Assembly (NCBI GenBank): GCA_947568835.1
Contig: OX387604.1
Span: 20,613,076-20,677,075, forward strand
Source: Protonemura montana
Lineage: Eukaryota; Arthropoda; Insecta; Plecoptera; Nemouridae
Direction of reading: 5' to 3'
DNA length: 64,000 nucleotides
In this document: positions 38,685 to 50,986 of the stretch, in pieces
Position numbering within the stretch: position 1 is the first letter of the stretch
Layout: each line of letters begins with the position of its first letter
Translations under genes and position numbers: made by a program
Notes under the pieces: generated by a model
Told to the model about the DNA's origin: nothing
Seen by the model: the letters and a program-made list of their open reading frames with translations, nothing else
Database searches by the model: none

Positions 38685-38811
38685 CTGCCTGCCTGCCTGC
38701 CTGCCTGCCTGCCTACCTACCTACCAACCTACCTACCAACCTACCTACCAACCTACCTACCTACCTACCTACCCACCTACGTACCTACGTACCTACCTAC
38801 CTACCTACGTC
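38685..38811. repeat. Compound tetranucleotide repeat (CTGC)n-(CTAC)n
   Basis: About six CTGC units pass into some twenty-five CTAC units with CAAC and GTAC variants. It generates Leu-Pro-Thr-Tyr repeat frames that are not genes. Confidence 0.95.
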
Positions 38812-39725
38812 ACATCGTCCACTTTTCCAGGTCCGATCAGTCTTTCGAACTGTAAGCTCACGGAACAGTCACTGGAAAAACAAAAATAATGAAGGGAAAT
38901 CGACAAGCATAGGTTTGATACGATTGAAGCTGTAATATGTGGGGGAGTCGAGGTAGACTTGAAAATCTTGCGTACGGAAGCACCGTATAATACTTATATT
39001 CTACGGACGGATTCTCTTATAGTTCCCCTCGTTTTCTTCCTATTAGATCCTTCTTCACATTGTTGAAGATTCCGTCGAATTGATTGATGTATATTTGATG
39101 ACTTGGCGCTCCCCCTTCCCTTTCCCCCTCGCCATTGTAGGCACACCCCTGTCCCCTAGCCCTCCGAAGCCACATGACAGCTTCCCTAACGCAGTAGCCA
39201 TGCGATTGCGACAGTTTCATCACATCCGACCAAGCCAGGCTATCATAAACATGATCGAAGTTCCCCTATTGATGGCTACCTTCCTGCAGGGAGTGGGTAC
39301 CAATCGTTACCATACCTTTCCATTCCATCGGCGAGTTTAGCTACTATTTCGCTCCTCCATACATCAATGCTCCTTCCAAGATCCTCGACTTTGCAGGACA
39401 TTGTCCCCTTGTGCTCTCTTCAAAATCGACACTCGGCGCTGACATAATGAACGACGGCCAGGAAATTGAATACCGTTCGCAAGGTTTTCGTACAACATTC
39501 GCGTACTACATTGCTTTACTGAGATTTTTGCATTGAATATAGCACGATAACGCAGGCAAAAAATAGTCAAAAGTAGCTAGTGATTGTTGACTCATTCGGA
39601 TGGTTCGTAACCGACGTTCATGGGCCCTTTCTCGAGCCCTCTTCTTTTCTAAGCAACTCTGGCCAATTTCCGGGCGTCGCGTAGCGTCGTTTCCGGCCAG
39701 TGTTGGCGTCGATGTTGCCGCTGGG

Positions 39726-39753
39726 ACGTCGATGTCGACGTCGACGCCGACGC
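39726..39753. repeat. GACGTC / GACGCC tract
   Basis: A tract of GTCGAC and GACGCC hexamers, one of eight related tracts in the window. Confidence 0.85.
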
Positions 39754-39871
39754 CCAAAGACCGGCGTCGTGCCCACATTGTGGTCGAGCGTACGCAGGAA
39801 ATGAGCATCGCTCTAGGACATGCGAATATTTGCTAGAACTTGTAGCGAGATCATGCCCGATTTGAGCAGTG

Positions 39872-40802
39872 GTAAGCTCCAATATCTCGCTGGCCAGCTG
39901 ATCTGAGAAGCTGTAAGCTCCAATATCTCGCTGGTCAGCTGATCTGAGAAGCTGTAAGCTCCAATATCTCGCTGGCCAGCTGATCTGAGAAGCTGTAAGC
40001 TTCAATATCTCGCTGGCCAGCTGATCTGAGAAGCTGTAAGCTCCAATATCTCGCTGGTCAGCTGATCTGAGAAGCTGTAAGCTCCAATATCTCGCTGGCC
40101 AGCTGATCTGAGAAGCTGTAAGCTTCAATATCTCGCTGGCCAGCTGATCTGAGAAGCTGTAAGCTCCAATATCTCGCTGGTCAGCTGATCTGAGAAGCTG
40201 TAAGCTCCAATATCTCGCTAGCCAGCTGATCTGAGAAGCTGTAAGCTCCAATATCTCGCTGGCCAGCTGATCTGAGAAGCTGTAAGCTTCAATATCTCGC
40301 TGGCCAGCTGATCTGAGAAGCTGTAAGCTCCAATATCTCGCTGGTCAGCTGATCTGAGAAGCTGTAAGCTCCAATATCTCGCTAGCCAGCTGATCTGAGA
40401 AGCTGTAAGCTCCAATATCTCGCTGGTCAGCTGATCTGAGAAGCTGTAAGCTCCAATATCTCGCTAGCCAGCTGATCTGAGAAGCTGTAAGCTCCAATAT
40501 CTCGCTGGCCAGCTGATCTGAGAAGCTGTAAGCTCCAATATCTCGCTGGTCAGCTGATCTGAGAAGCTGTAAGCTCCAATATCTCGCTGGCCAGCTGATC
40601 TGAGAAGCTGTAAGCTCCAATATCTCGCTAGCCAGCTGATCTGAGAAGCTGTAAGCTTCAATATCTCGCTGGCCAGCTGATCTGAGAAGCTGTAAGCGCC
40701 AATATCTCGCTGGCCAGCTGATCTGAGAAGCTGTAAGCTCCAATATCTCGCTGGTCAGCTGATCTGAGAAGCTGTAAGCTCCAATATCTCGCTGGTCAGC
40801 TG
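39872..40802. repeat. 41-bp minisatellite, about 22.7 copies, with 123-bp higher-order pattern
   Basis: Each unit runs from GTAAGCTCC through AATATCTCGCTGG and CAGCTGATCTGAGAAGCT to the next unit, exactly 41 bp (39872, 39913 and so on). Units differ at only a few positions: GGCC, GGTC or AGCC after CGCT, and CTCC, CTTC or CGCC at the start. In the left half the variants cycle as a three-unit block of 123 bp. Reverse-strand frames read through many units because most copies have no stop in any reverse phase, giving a 41-residue peptide repeat; units with the AGCC variant introduce TAG. I regard these frames as by-products. Confidence 0.97.
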
Positions 40803-41268
40803 CCTCCTCCCCCTCCCTTACTTTTATTAGCTGCTATTTGCTTTGCTCAGCATATACCCGGTGGCGCCTTGAAAACTTGAATCTTGACGAAGAATGTATC
40901 CAAATATTGGAGAATAATCCGGGTTCAACGATTATATCTGTAATCAGAGACGCCATCTTGTCCGACTCTGAGACAAACTGACAAAGTCTGCTTTTCTTTC
41001 TCTCTTTGAGTTTCCTTGTTGTTTGTTTTTGTTTTTTTTTCACTTACACTCGTTTCTTTTTATCAATGGCTTGCTTGGTGCAGCTAAGAATTCGAAACTT
41101 CCTATTTGTTACAATTAACAAACACTCAAAAGTTAACAAAGATTTATGCCAAAGAGCTGAATACAACGCTAAAAGCGTGGATCTTATAATTGGTTCTGTC
41201 TGTTTCGTAATTTTTTCACGTTTTACCCGATGCGTGAAAATTGAAAGTGAGCTGGCGATACGCTTGTT

Positions 41269-41308
41269 GGTGCTGTCGGTGCTGTCGGTGCTGATGGTGC
41301 TGTCGATG
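41269..41308. repeat. 9-bp tandem repeat (GTGCTGTCG), about 4 copies
   Basis: Four units with substitutions in the last two. Confidence 0.85.
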
Positions 41309-41843
41309 TTTGTGGTGGTGTTGCTACTTTTTGTGTGTTTGGTGCTGTTGATGCTGTCTGTGGTAACACAAGACTGTGACATGCAGGCGCAGTAACTTGT
41401 TTTCTTTTTGCTTCTCCGGTGCACCAAGTCGAGATGATTTTTACCGTCGTCAGGTGCCGTCTTCATGCACTGGCTACCATGTTGTAGCATCATGCGCTTA
41501 CAATTTCAAACTTCTAACACACTAACGTGTCAAAGTCATGTACCGCCCACCAGTCATATATCTCAAGATAATTGTTCTTAGCAATTACTGCTGATTTTAT
41601 ATGCGATCGTCGACTAACACAAGAGCTAACAAGTTCTTGAAAGACGGCTAAGAGTTTCTTAATTGTATCAGAAAAACCACTTGTTTACGGAAAAGAGCGA
41701 CTGCAGTTCGATAGTCGAGCCCAAGATTCGTGAACAGTTAGCGGTAAGACAAGGCAATGTCTTGATGGGTTCGTTTGCCTCCGTCTTGTTTTCGAAAGGG
41801 AGAGGGATTTGCGACGGGGCTTGCGGGTGACGGGTGGGTGGGA

Positions 41844-41857
41844 GGGGGGGGGGGGGG
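41844..41857. repeat. Poly-G run, 14 nt
   Basis: Fourteen G residues within a longer G-rich patch. Confidence 0.95.
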
Positions 41858-42000
41858 AAGGGGGTTATTCGACGGGTCTAACACTACACCAAATGCGCGA
41901 ATCACAGGGGATCAACACCCAGTTTACAAAACATCATTTAAACTCTGTACTAACTGTAATGTCCAAGAAATGCATTGGGGGCTCGTGCTTATTTTGTGCG

Positions 42001-42053
42001 CCCGAGCCAGCGTCTGTGCCCGAACCCGTGCCAGTGCCCGTGCCCGTGCCCGT
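42001..42053. repeat. 6-bp tandem repeat (GTGCCC)
   Basis: About eight units of GTGCCC, CAGTGC or GAACCC type. Confidence 0.85.
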
Positions 42054-42879
42054 ACAGCGTACACACTCGCACGGTGACATTGGCGGGGGTCAGGCGTTAA
42101 TTCAAACTAAAATGCCACGAGTTTCCCCTATGAACCTTATCTATCTTGTTTCCGTATTCTCCGTTGTCTGGTGAAGTGACACGCTACTTGCGCTTCCCGT
42201 CTGATTCAATGATCATACCGAGAGGACGCCGCCATTTTCTAGCCCTGCCAGCGCAGCCGGTGCAGCCATAGACAGAGTTTCCTACGTTTCCTCCGCACGT
42301 CAAAATTGTTTGCCAGTATCTTGTTTCTTGTTCCTTGTGTTTATCTCCAACCTTTACAGAGAAATTGTATCCCTGTTTTCATGTAAAACAGCCTACGTTA
42401 TTGTAGTACATGGCAACCACATCGATGCACATATCTGTATCGACATATTTTTTCGATAATTCGAGGTGTTTTAATTATCAACACATTTTTTCGATAGTTT
42501 GGCGAAGCTAAAATAAGATGCATGCGAAAATTTCCTTGGTTATATTTATATAGGAAAATCTGCTAGCTGTTATATTTTGTTTCTTTTTGCTTGGTTGGAA
42601 TTTTCACGAGGTTTCCATATGAACTGCTTGTGCTGTCTCGTGCCATTCTGTAGTCCCATATTTATTTTGGGGTTGTATTTTGATTTTATCATTTTATATT
42701 CAATATCAACTCGGTTTGGGACGAGCACGGAAGGGAAAGTCTTTCGGAATCCTTCCCGACATGATATTGCACCGAATGCACCGAATGTGTCTAGAGTTGT
42801 TTCCCCCAGGATATTTATAAACCTAGTCGATACCAGCTTTGTTAGGACTTGGAAGGGAATGGAGACGAAAGCATAAGTG

Positions 42880-42880
42880 C

Positions 42881-42908
<28 letters not shown>
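42880..42908. repeat. (TA)14 microsatellite
   Basis: An uninterrupted TA dinucleotide run. Confidence 0.95.
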
Positions 42909-42913
<5 letters not shown>

Positions 42914-43965
42914 CTGGAGTGTCACGTGATCAATTCACAGCCTGTTTGCCGGTCTGGTTAGGTTCCCCGATACAAGTATACTTTGTTATTTGGCACTATG
43001 TATTGAAACGCCATGCAATATCTTTCGAAACTATCGTGCTCACCCCTAAAATATCCAATCGATTATGCTTAATTTGAAGCGATCGATTGTGTCAATCTTT
43101 AGTCACTTATTTGAAACTAAACTTGAACAGTTTCTCAAAATGCTAGTCTTAGTCGATGTTGGTTTCCGGGGAGCTAAGCAGACACCGATATCGAATGTCA
43201 AATGTAGACTTTAGTACTCTAAAGACAGGCACAAGACATTAATAATATAATCACAGATAAAATAATAAAATTGAGAACAAAAATAGTCCATTTTCTTGAT
43301 TTGTATTAAACCTTTCGTGAATGTCATGTTAGGTCCTAGATATTTAAATTCTCCACTACGAAAAGAAAAGTCGTAATTTCCAGCTAAATAAAACAAAGCA
43401 TGGGATTCGTGCATTCATATTTAGCGTCCGTCGTTTAGGTCATGAAATCGATTCAAAATTCACGTGGCATGTTACGTCTTGTCTCTTGCCATGGAAAATA
43501 CAATTTTCGTTCTATGTTTTATGAATCATCCACCAGAGTTCTAGACAGTTGAAATGCCAAAATAATTAGGATCATAGTTGCCACTTTGATTAGTTTCATT
43601 TAGTTAACCTTTCTCTCCCCAGAGAGCCGGAGTTGCAATAGCAAATAGGGATAATTGTACAGCTCATTTTATTTTTGACCGCTCGGACAAAAGGTCATCC
43701 AAAGTGAATTTTATGACCTATCAAGACCTTTGAAGATCAACCCAACGGAATGACTCCATTTCGTCAAACCCAGAGCTTCCACCACTAGTACACTCCATCT
43801 GAAATGAAGCACCACACGAAGCTTTCGCGTGAAAACATTCAAGATTACATTATCAATATTGTAATCTTATCATTTTTCCTTAAAGGGGCATGGCAGGCAC
43901 AAGAAAAAAACGCTCATTTCACCCTCGGAAGAAGGCCTAGGTGCTTTCAGGGTGTGTGGAAGAGT

Positions 43966-43986
43966 GGGGGGGGGGGGGGGGGGGGG
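43966..43986. repeat. Poly-G run, 21 nt
   Basis: Twenty-one consecutive G residues. Confidence 0.95.
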
Positions 43987-44106
43987 AGGTCGAACTGAGC
44001 TTGCGAGCGAATATTAATGGCTGGTTTCTTGAATGTGGTTTTAATCTGGCCTGTGTTAACCGTTTATCGTGCTCCTTAATTTGCTCGCTGTAATACTGCG
44101 TCGCTG

Positions 44107-44176
44107 GTAGGTAGGGTAGGTAGGGTATGTAGGGTATGTAGGGTAGGTAGGGTAGGTAGGGTATGTAGGGTAGGTA
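44107..44176. repeat. 9-bp tandem repeat (TAGGTAGGG / TATGTAGGG)
   Basis: About eight G-rich units. They resemble telomere-like GGG blocks, but the period is nine, not six. Confidence 0.92.
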
Positions 44177-44180
44177 TTAC

Positions 44181-44359
44181 CGGCTGCGACGGCCAGCTAG
44201 CTGCCATAGGTACATTACCACCACTACGGGCCATAGCAAGCCGGCGTGGCCCGGGATAATTGTATGCATGACCGTAAGTCGTAACACTTGCTTCAACTGG
44301 GCGGGGTGGGGGCGGTGGTGGTGGCGGGGGTGCACAGGGGGTGCGCGAATTGCTCGACG
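44181..44359 (-). other. Possible proline-rich exon on the minus strand
   Basis: Between an acceptor-like CTTTCCTGTCAG and a donor-like GTAATA lies an open frame with nine consecutive prolines, then VEASVTTYGHAYNYPG, MARSGGNVP and ASWPSQP. The Tyr/Pro-rich composition looks protein-like, but a second frame is also open here and no family is recognised. Confidence 0.15.
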
Positions 44360-44479
44360 CTGACAGGAAAGTTTGCATCGCTTGCTACGAGTACGATGTT
44401 TCTGAGCATCAGGCTCCGAGTATGTGACTTCCAACGAGCCAACCTCGTGTTCAAAAGCCTGTCTTTCAACAGCTGACAT

Positions 44480-47400
44480 CGCGAGAATCGTTTGGAAAGG
44501 GGAACAAACCCCTACCTAGTCAACTCAACCACACTACAAACATAAATCACCACAATCAGGCAGTCGAGTAAATGTAATCTTTGTGTGTCTTCCAGGATCG
44601 CTGAAGAAACATACGTTCATGTTTTTATTTGAAAAAAATAAACCGTAAGCATTTATAGCGTCAACTTGATAAATGTACTTTTTCAATTACAATTCTTCCT
44701 GCAATGCACAGTGTTGGTGTAAACAAGTAAGCAGTGAACACGATAGATTATTTCATTTATTCATAATAATATATACATTCAGTCCACATGCTCACATTGC
44801 GTGCACAAGCCAAATTTTCACTTAACAGTCACGCATGTCCCGCGAAATAATAGCTCTGTGTCACGATGAAAATCCTTTGGTTTAGAGGCTTGCTTGGTTA
44901 TTAGAAGTTATTATGCGGTGCAGCAAAACAGTGCCGGCCCACGGTTTATATAACAGTGACCCGACAGGCTATTTCAACCCTTATCCAGAACACTGGTTTT
45001 TAATTACGTTTCTTATTAGAAACGTCAATGCTTTAATTTCAACTTACCAACACTAATTCATGGTGTTAATAAGATAAGACCGAACCCCAATCTCACCCTG
45101 TCGTGAATTTTTGTATGAGGGGAATTGATCTAAAGTAGACGGCAATCTAAGAGACCATTTCATCTTTCTAGCTTTTGCCTCTCACACTTCTTGATTAGCT
45201 TTCACGTACTTCTTTCACGTAGTTTTATTATGCACTAGACATATTAGCAACCATGGTGTATTTCAAAATGTTTTTAGCTAATTGTTTTTACTCTTGTTTT
45301 GTTAATTATACTTTATTAGTGTAAAAGTGCCCTTTGTTATTTAATGTATTGTGCTATAAGTCAAAATTTCAGCCAGCCATTAATTATTACTTGCATTAAG
45401 TAAAGCGACCGCCATCTCCCTCCACGTAGCTGTCACCCGACATATTGCGTCACTCATTACGCTTGCTACCCTTAAAGCGTCGTAGAAATTTAGTGGGAAA
45501 ATTGATTGTCGCGAAAGCGAAGACATTTCGGAGCTCAATATTACGAATTAAAATAGATACCTACTGTCCATAGAACTTGATTTGGAGCTAAAAGTGATTT
45601 CCATTTAGCATTTCAACATATTTCCGATAACTATTTCTACATTTCTCTCTTCCGCTGACCTCCCTCTGACATCACGGCAGGACGTTGCTTGGAGTCAGCC
45701 TCTTCTAGCTCCTACATCCAGCCACTGGACCAGTACACTGATATACCCCGGAATATAAATCATCTCAGCATTACTATCCAGCATTCAGGAGCCAGCGAGG
45801 TGCCAGCTCTAGGCCGGTCCGAACATTTTGCAGCTCGCCTCGCACCAGCTCGCTATTATAAATTATTCGCACCCTACGACTCCCAGATAACAGGGAGGAG
45901 ATTTGTGGAATATCTCGCGTGACCCCGCATGCTTATCTGATTTCCTTGGAAACACCCCAAGCAATTGTCATTTAAATCATTCGTCGGGGAAACAGTTCTT
46001 GCACGTCAGTCACTTGAAGTTTGAATCTAAGTGTGAATCAGAATCATGAACAGGAAACATGAACGATAATGGGGGGATTACATGACATTCTAACTACAAG
46101 CACAAATTCGTAAAGAACAACACATCCTGTATTTTGTATTAAAACAGAATTGTCTTGGGATATCAATTATTTGACGTTCGTGATAACGTCGTTTGTTGTT
46201 TGTGGTAGCGTACTTGATTTTCGTTCGATAAAATTGTTGACAGTGCATGCCATGCATGGATACTGATGGCCAGCGCCTTGTTGCGGGTGACCATTGGCGG
46301 TGAAATTGACAAGAAGTGATTTACCTTTGTAGGAGGTGGATGCATAACATGCACCCCTCTTGTATAGTCGTTCTCATAGCTTCTAGCACGAGGCCTAGCA
46401 CCTAGAAAGCAAGGCAATTTGCAGGCACGGAGCAGGCAGCATCGGTAATCGAACAAATGCACGTCACTGGATTCATAGGACATACCATTGTCTGTTCGTC
46501 TCTGTACCTTCATTTGTGCACTGGGCACGAAGTAAATATTTTGCTTGAGTTGTGCTCTGGAGAGCATGTCTCTGTAATATCTGCGACCACACACGAGCTA
46601 TTCATTTCAGCCCTGTGTGTCCAGGGGGCAGTTGTGGCTTTCAGTTCTGCAAGACTGTAGGTATATGAGAATGGTATTTTAATTGCTGTTGCATATGGGT
46701 ATACAAGAGAAAACAAAGAAAACGTGCTATTGGAAATAGTAAAACTGCAATAGAAGAATCTTATATGAGATAATTTCTGAATGTCTTTGCATTTTGGTTC
46801 GGTTAAATTGATTCTAGAAATCGTGTGCATGTAAAATTACTTGTCTAAAGTACCCGATGATTCTATCGATTTGTTAACGTTCATTTTAGTACAGCTTTGC
46901 ACATTATCCAACTTGATTTTCAAAACAACAGAACCATTAACCACGTACCTTACCACGACACGTTCTCCCTTGATATTAACAGCACCCTATGTGCAAGAAA
47001 TTGTGCATGGGCCGCCCCGTAAGGGATAATAATATGCGCGATTGTATGCGTTAGATACCAGAATCCACACGGGGCTGGCTTACGCCCCCGGCGGCTCTGT
47101 TGACACAATCGCATAATCATCGCAGTGCCTTTCGCGATCAATGGTTATTCTATAACATGGTCAACATGGCGTTGCCGACAACCATCCAAGGTGTATCCAC
47201 CAGCATGGGGCAACACCCTTAACTATTCATATTATCAGAACTGGTTGATTGACAGGTCTGACAGCAGGCCGAGTGGCCGAGTAGAGACCACACATTACTT
47301 GATTAAAACCTGAATTAAGTTTGGATAATGCACATCTTGCTACGATACAAAAGTTGACAACTTCAGTTTCCAGACTTGCTCGACTCATTCACGATTAAAC

Positions 47401-47780
47401 TCGCTGTACAACACTTAGCTATTTATTTTTCCGAGTGATCGATGTGATTTGAAACTATTCCTCATTCCAGACAGAAGCACCCTTCATGTAGCCGAGCCTG
47501 GCAGGGCGATTTGAGGAATGACTTATCTCGGGCAGAGCTCTTCGCTGTTCTCTGGCGTGATTGTTAATCCCCAAATCATATCAAAGATGGAAACTCTTAA
47601 AACTTTCAGCGCGAGATTAATGAACTCGTAGCAGTTTAATTAATAGCAGTGTATCTCGCAGTCACTTTTGATTATAATTAAACATTTAAAACAGGTGACG
47701 GCCCACAGCTAAGCTGGGTGGCTGCTTTGGCCGTACTCTGAGTTACAACTCACGCCGCAGGCTTTTCCCGACGTCGTTAT
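44480..47780. other. Non-coding stretch without recognised features
   Basis: Unique AT-rich sequence. Open frames are short and unsupported. Confidence 0.5.
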
Positions 47781-47804
47781 CGTCGGCGTCGGCGTCGGCG
47801 TCGG
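47781..47804. repeat. (GGCGTC)n tract, 4 copies
   Basis: Four perfect GGCGTC hexamers, the most regular of the eight related tracts. Confidence 0.9.
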
Positions 47805-47859
47805 TAGTGACGGCTTCGTTGTTATGGATACTATATATGTATATATAGCTGGAATAAAT

Positions 47860-47879
47860 ATATATATATATATATATAT
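47860..47879. repeat. (TA)10 microsatellite
   Basis: A TA run, preceded by an imperfect TA-rich patch at about 47831-47847. Confidence 0.9.
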
Positions 47880-48064
47880 CAGCTAGGTCAGCTGTCATCG
47901 CCAGATGATTGAAAACATGCCGGAAATTATGTGGTTTCGGTGAGGGGGGTGGGGGTCAGCAGCATACATGCTTGGTTATGATGTGGCTGGAGCGTTTTGG
48001 TGCAGACTACTGCTATTCGCTGCCCAACTGGTAGACCGTTTTATGTGCACTTTACTTGGAGATT

Positions 48065-48066
<2 letters not shown>

Positions 48067-48096
<30 letters not shown>
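48067..48096. repeat. Poly-C run, 30 nt
   Basis: Thirty consecutive C residues, the longest homopolymer in the window. Confidence 0.95.
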
Positions 48097-48097
<1 letters not shown>

Positions 48098-48491
48098 ACG
48101 CCTCCCAAGCCCACGGGACCGACTCATACCCCTCGGAACAAACTCGCCCAGAGCACCAATTCTTTATGCATTCTTCAAGTTTACCCCCAATCTTCTCGCT
48201 TCCCCTTACCCCCGCCAGCACATCGAAAATATAAATTACTAAAGAAAAATGCCTAGTAGGAAATTTTGGCTGACCACAGTCCTGCAGCTTCTTCGGAAAA
48301 ACACCTGTGACGTTTTTATTTTTTTATTTTACATTTTAGAGCGATTTTATTTTTACCGGCTTGACAAAATAATTATTCCGGGAAGTAAAGGATTCGTGAC
48401 GAGACCATTGGCGTAATGAAATTGGGATAACTGATTTATTTATAAGCTTGCGATGCCCTTGGCAAGTTTTGCGTGGAGGATGGCGGGCTGT

Positions 48492-48507
48492 GGGGGGGGG
48501 GGGGGGG
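48492..48507. repeat. Poly-G run, 16 nt
   Basis: Sixteen consecutive G residues. Confidence 0.95.
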
Positions 48508-49479
48508 AGTTGATATCGTGTTCCCCCTTCTTTCAGAAAACACACGTTTCATTATTCAATAATAAAGCTTCTTCTCGTCGACTTGCGACACCCGTCGAAT
48601 ACGTGTACAGCATGACGAGAATTTAGTCCTATGCTCAGGACCTTCCTTCACATTCTGCGCCGGCAGCCTTCAAGGAAAGGAATATCTTTGTGCAAGAGAC
48701 GGGGTGTCCATGGCCGCCCAACCCTGGGAAGACGCAGCGACGCTTGCGGCAAAGACAGGCAGGTCTAAAGCAACAGGCAAAGCATCTCCACCACGTGCAT
48801 GTGTTACCTCATCAATATGCACCTCAGCTCCGATGGCTCACCCCTGTCTCCCCGAAAGTAACTGTTACACCCCTAACCTGAACCAGTTAAGAAATCAACC
48901 GCGCTTTGGTGAAGACGTGGCGACTGGTGCCAACGTTATTATGCAGTCGTCTTGTTCTTGGATGCCACTATTAAGAAACTTGCAAAAAAGAGAAACCTCG
49001 AGATGTTTTGAATTTTTTAGCTATTTTATAGTTATACTGGTGCAAAATTCTGGAGGAATTGGTGGAGGAATTGGAAGTCACAAATGACTTGCCACTTCCA
49101 GAAAGAATAAGATGCAAATGCCCGCTATTTATTTTGAGTATCAGCTGAAGAATAGTGTAACCATTGCGTTTTATTGCCTGCCATAAGAAAGTTGGCCCAA
49201 GAGAAAATGTCGTTGTGGCCAGGAGAAGCGATCGCGGCTTGAGGTGAAAGACGCATTTTTAAAACACGAGTGCCTTATGCTTTACGAACAGGTATTATGG
49301 CTCCAGCCTAATCCCTGTGCACCTACACGTCTCTACACTTTAGGTGTGTTATTGTAGGTTACTTCTTTGATATTTTTGCTAACACTCGCATCCTGCGCAG
49401 GGGGGTTGTGTGCACTTGTAGCGCGGCATTGTGTGAGTGACGAGCACCGAAAGGAACCGAAACGGGCGAAAAACGAGCG

Positions 49480-49800
49480 AAAAACGGGCGTTATACTTTC
49501 ACAAAACTGGCACAAAACAGATGCGAAACTAGCACAAAAACTCCTATAAAACTGACTTCAGGAGGGCGCAAAGCTGGCTTAAAGAGGTACTTAAAGGTAC
49601 ACGAATGGCGCAAAAATGGTGAAATAAAGATGTTAAAAGGCTTAAAAGTGGCGCATAAATGGCACAAAACTGGCTCAAAACGGATGCAAACCTGGCTCAA
49701 AACGAAAGAAAAACAGGCTCAAAACAAATGCAAAACTGGATCAAAACGAACGCAACCCTAGCGCAAAAAGGGCGTAAAACTGGCGCAAAACGGATGCGAA
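49480..49800. repeat. Degenerate A-rich minisatellite (core GGCACAAAACTGG)
   Basis: Irregular units of about 12-16 bp containing GGC.CAAAAC, TGGCTCAAAAC or CGGATGCAAA. The spacing varies, so the array is old or was never strictly periodic. Confidence 0.75.
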
Positions 49801-50125
49801 CGGCCATGTTGGAAACTGCCACCAAGTTTCTGAAGCACGTCGTGATTGACACGGGATTTCGTGTCATGTGATCATAATCGTAGCACGAGTTTCCGTGCAA
49901 ATTGAAAAGTGTCGGAGTCTCGAGCCTGCACGCTACGAGTATAGTTTTTGATATATTATAGGTTACCTTTATAGGCTGGTTGGTGTGGTGTCCGGTCGCC
50001 CGCGGGCCGGACGGGTCTTGGGCTGTGGGCCCCGGGTGGTGCCTGGGCAGGCCAACTTGCGCCACCCTCGCCGAGCTATTCGTGCTTACAGTTGAATAAT
50101 TCTCGGTTTTGTTTCCATTGTTGCA

Positions 50126-50127
50126 GG
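50126..50127 (+). promoter_or_regulatory. Candidate recursive splice site (zero-length exon) in ephrin intron 1
   Basis: A T-rich tract runs into TTGCAG, which is followed without any gap by GTAAGT (acceptor ends at 50126, donor starts at 50127). Such juxtaposed consensus sites act as ratchet points in very long introns of flies and vertebrates, letting the intron be removed in steps. It lies 26.6 kb downstream of ephrin exon 1 in the sense orientation. Confidence 0.4.
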
Positions 50128-50984
50128 TAAGTGCCAAGCATCGTGCGACTGGCTGCGGATGTATGCACACCTTTCAACGCGGCGATGCTGATAAGGGGTG
50201 GCGCAATGTACGAACGCCTACCCAAACATATTATACCACATGACATACAGACCATTTTCATGCCGGCTTTTCCCAGCGTCATTGAATTATGTCCTCCGCT
50301 CATAATGAACGTCCAGACTATTTCGGTTTCTTCAATCCATCAATGAGAAATATCGATAGTAATTAGGAGCATAAAATGAAAGTTTCTCGTTCTCTCTTAG
50401 ACGCTAGATTTTTGGAAATGATAAAATCGATAAACCGTAAACTCTGTCTCTGTCAACATCCGAAACTTCTCCGCTTCCGACACAACACAGAAGCGACGAG
50501 AAAATCTGAGCTAGGCGCATTTCATTTCACCTCGAAGTGTTTAATACTTATAATTTTTAGTACAAAACGAGATCGATATTCTTCCTGGTGTGGTATAGAG
50601 GGCGATATTCCGTGCGTATTTGCCATCAGTTCACCACCGCTGGTTTGGTAATCTGGTTGCATGTAGGAGGAAATTACCAGATAAACTTTCCGTTGGCCAT
50701 GCTTATTATTCCGCCCCAGCATGCATACTTCTTTGTAAATGCTACGACTGATGGGTTTAAGTGAATATTATAATGCTTACAACCGCAATCGATATTCAAT
50801 TTGCTAGTGCCGCGAAATAGAGAGAGGAAGAGAGAGAGAGGGGAAGAAATTACGAAAAGGAAGGGGGCATTTGGGTCATGGGGTGACTGCCCGACGAAAT
50901 TATTAGGAAGTATGTATGTTAAGCCTTCTAGACTTCGATGTGTAACGTGTCATTACAATCTTAGGGTGGCACTCTACGAACCCA

Positions 50985-50986
50985 GG
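50985..50986 (+). promoter_or_regulatory. Back-to-back splice motif, weak
   Basis: CGAACCCAG|GTGAGT has a strong donor but a poor pyrimidine tract. An AG at 50964 after a T-containing tract would define a 21-nt microexon ending at this donor. There is no independent support. Confidence 0.12.

Larger units (their letters stand above)
40803..44106. other. Non-coding stretch with microsatellites
   Basis: No exon was recognised. Small arrays are GTGCTGTCG (41269-41308), GTGCCC (42001-42053) and TA (42880-42908), and there are two poly-G runs. Confidence 0.5.

Noticed and set aside
39649-40743. Reverse open frames of up to 200 residues with a 41-residue repeat
   Set aside because: They arise because most 41-bp units have no reverse stop in any phase. 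There is no start context, family or splice evidence.
39872-40802. CRISPR array
   Set aside because: The units are head-to-tail with no variable spacers and the DNA is animal nuclear sequence. The same applies to the 13-bp and 14-bp arrays.
44107-44176. Interstitial telomere repeat
   Set aside because: The period is 9 bp (TAGGTAGGG), not TTAGGG or TTAGG.
49980-50090. CpG-island promoter of another gene
   Set aside because: The block is GC-rich but no first exon or downstream coding sequence could be linked to it.
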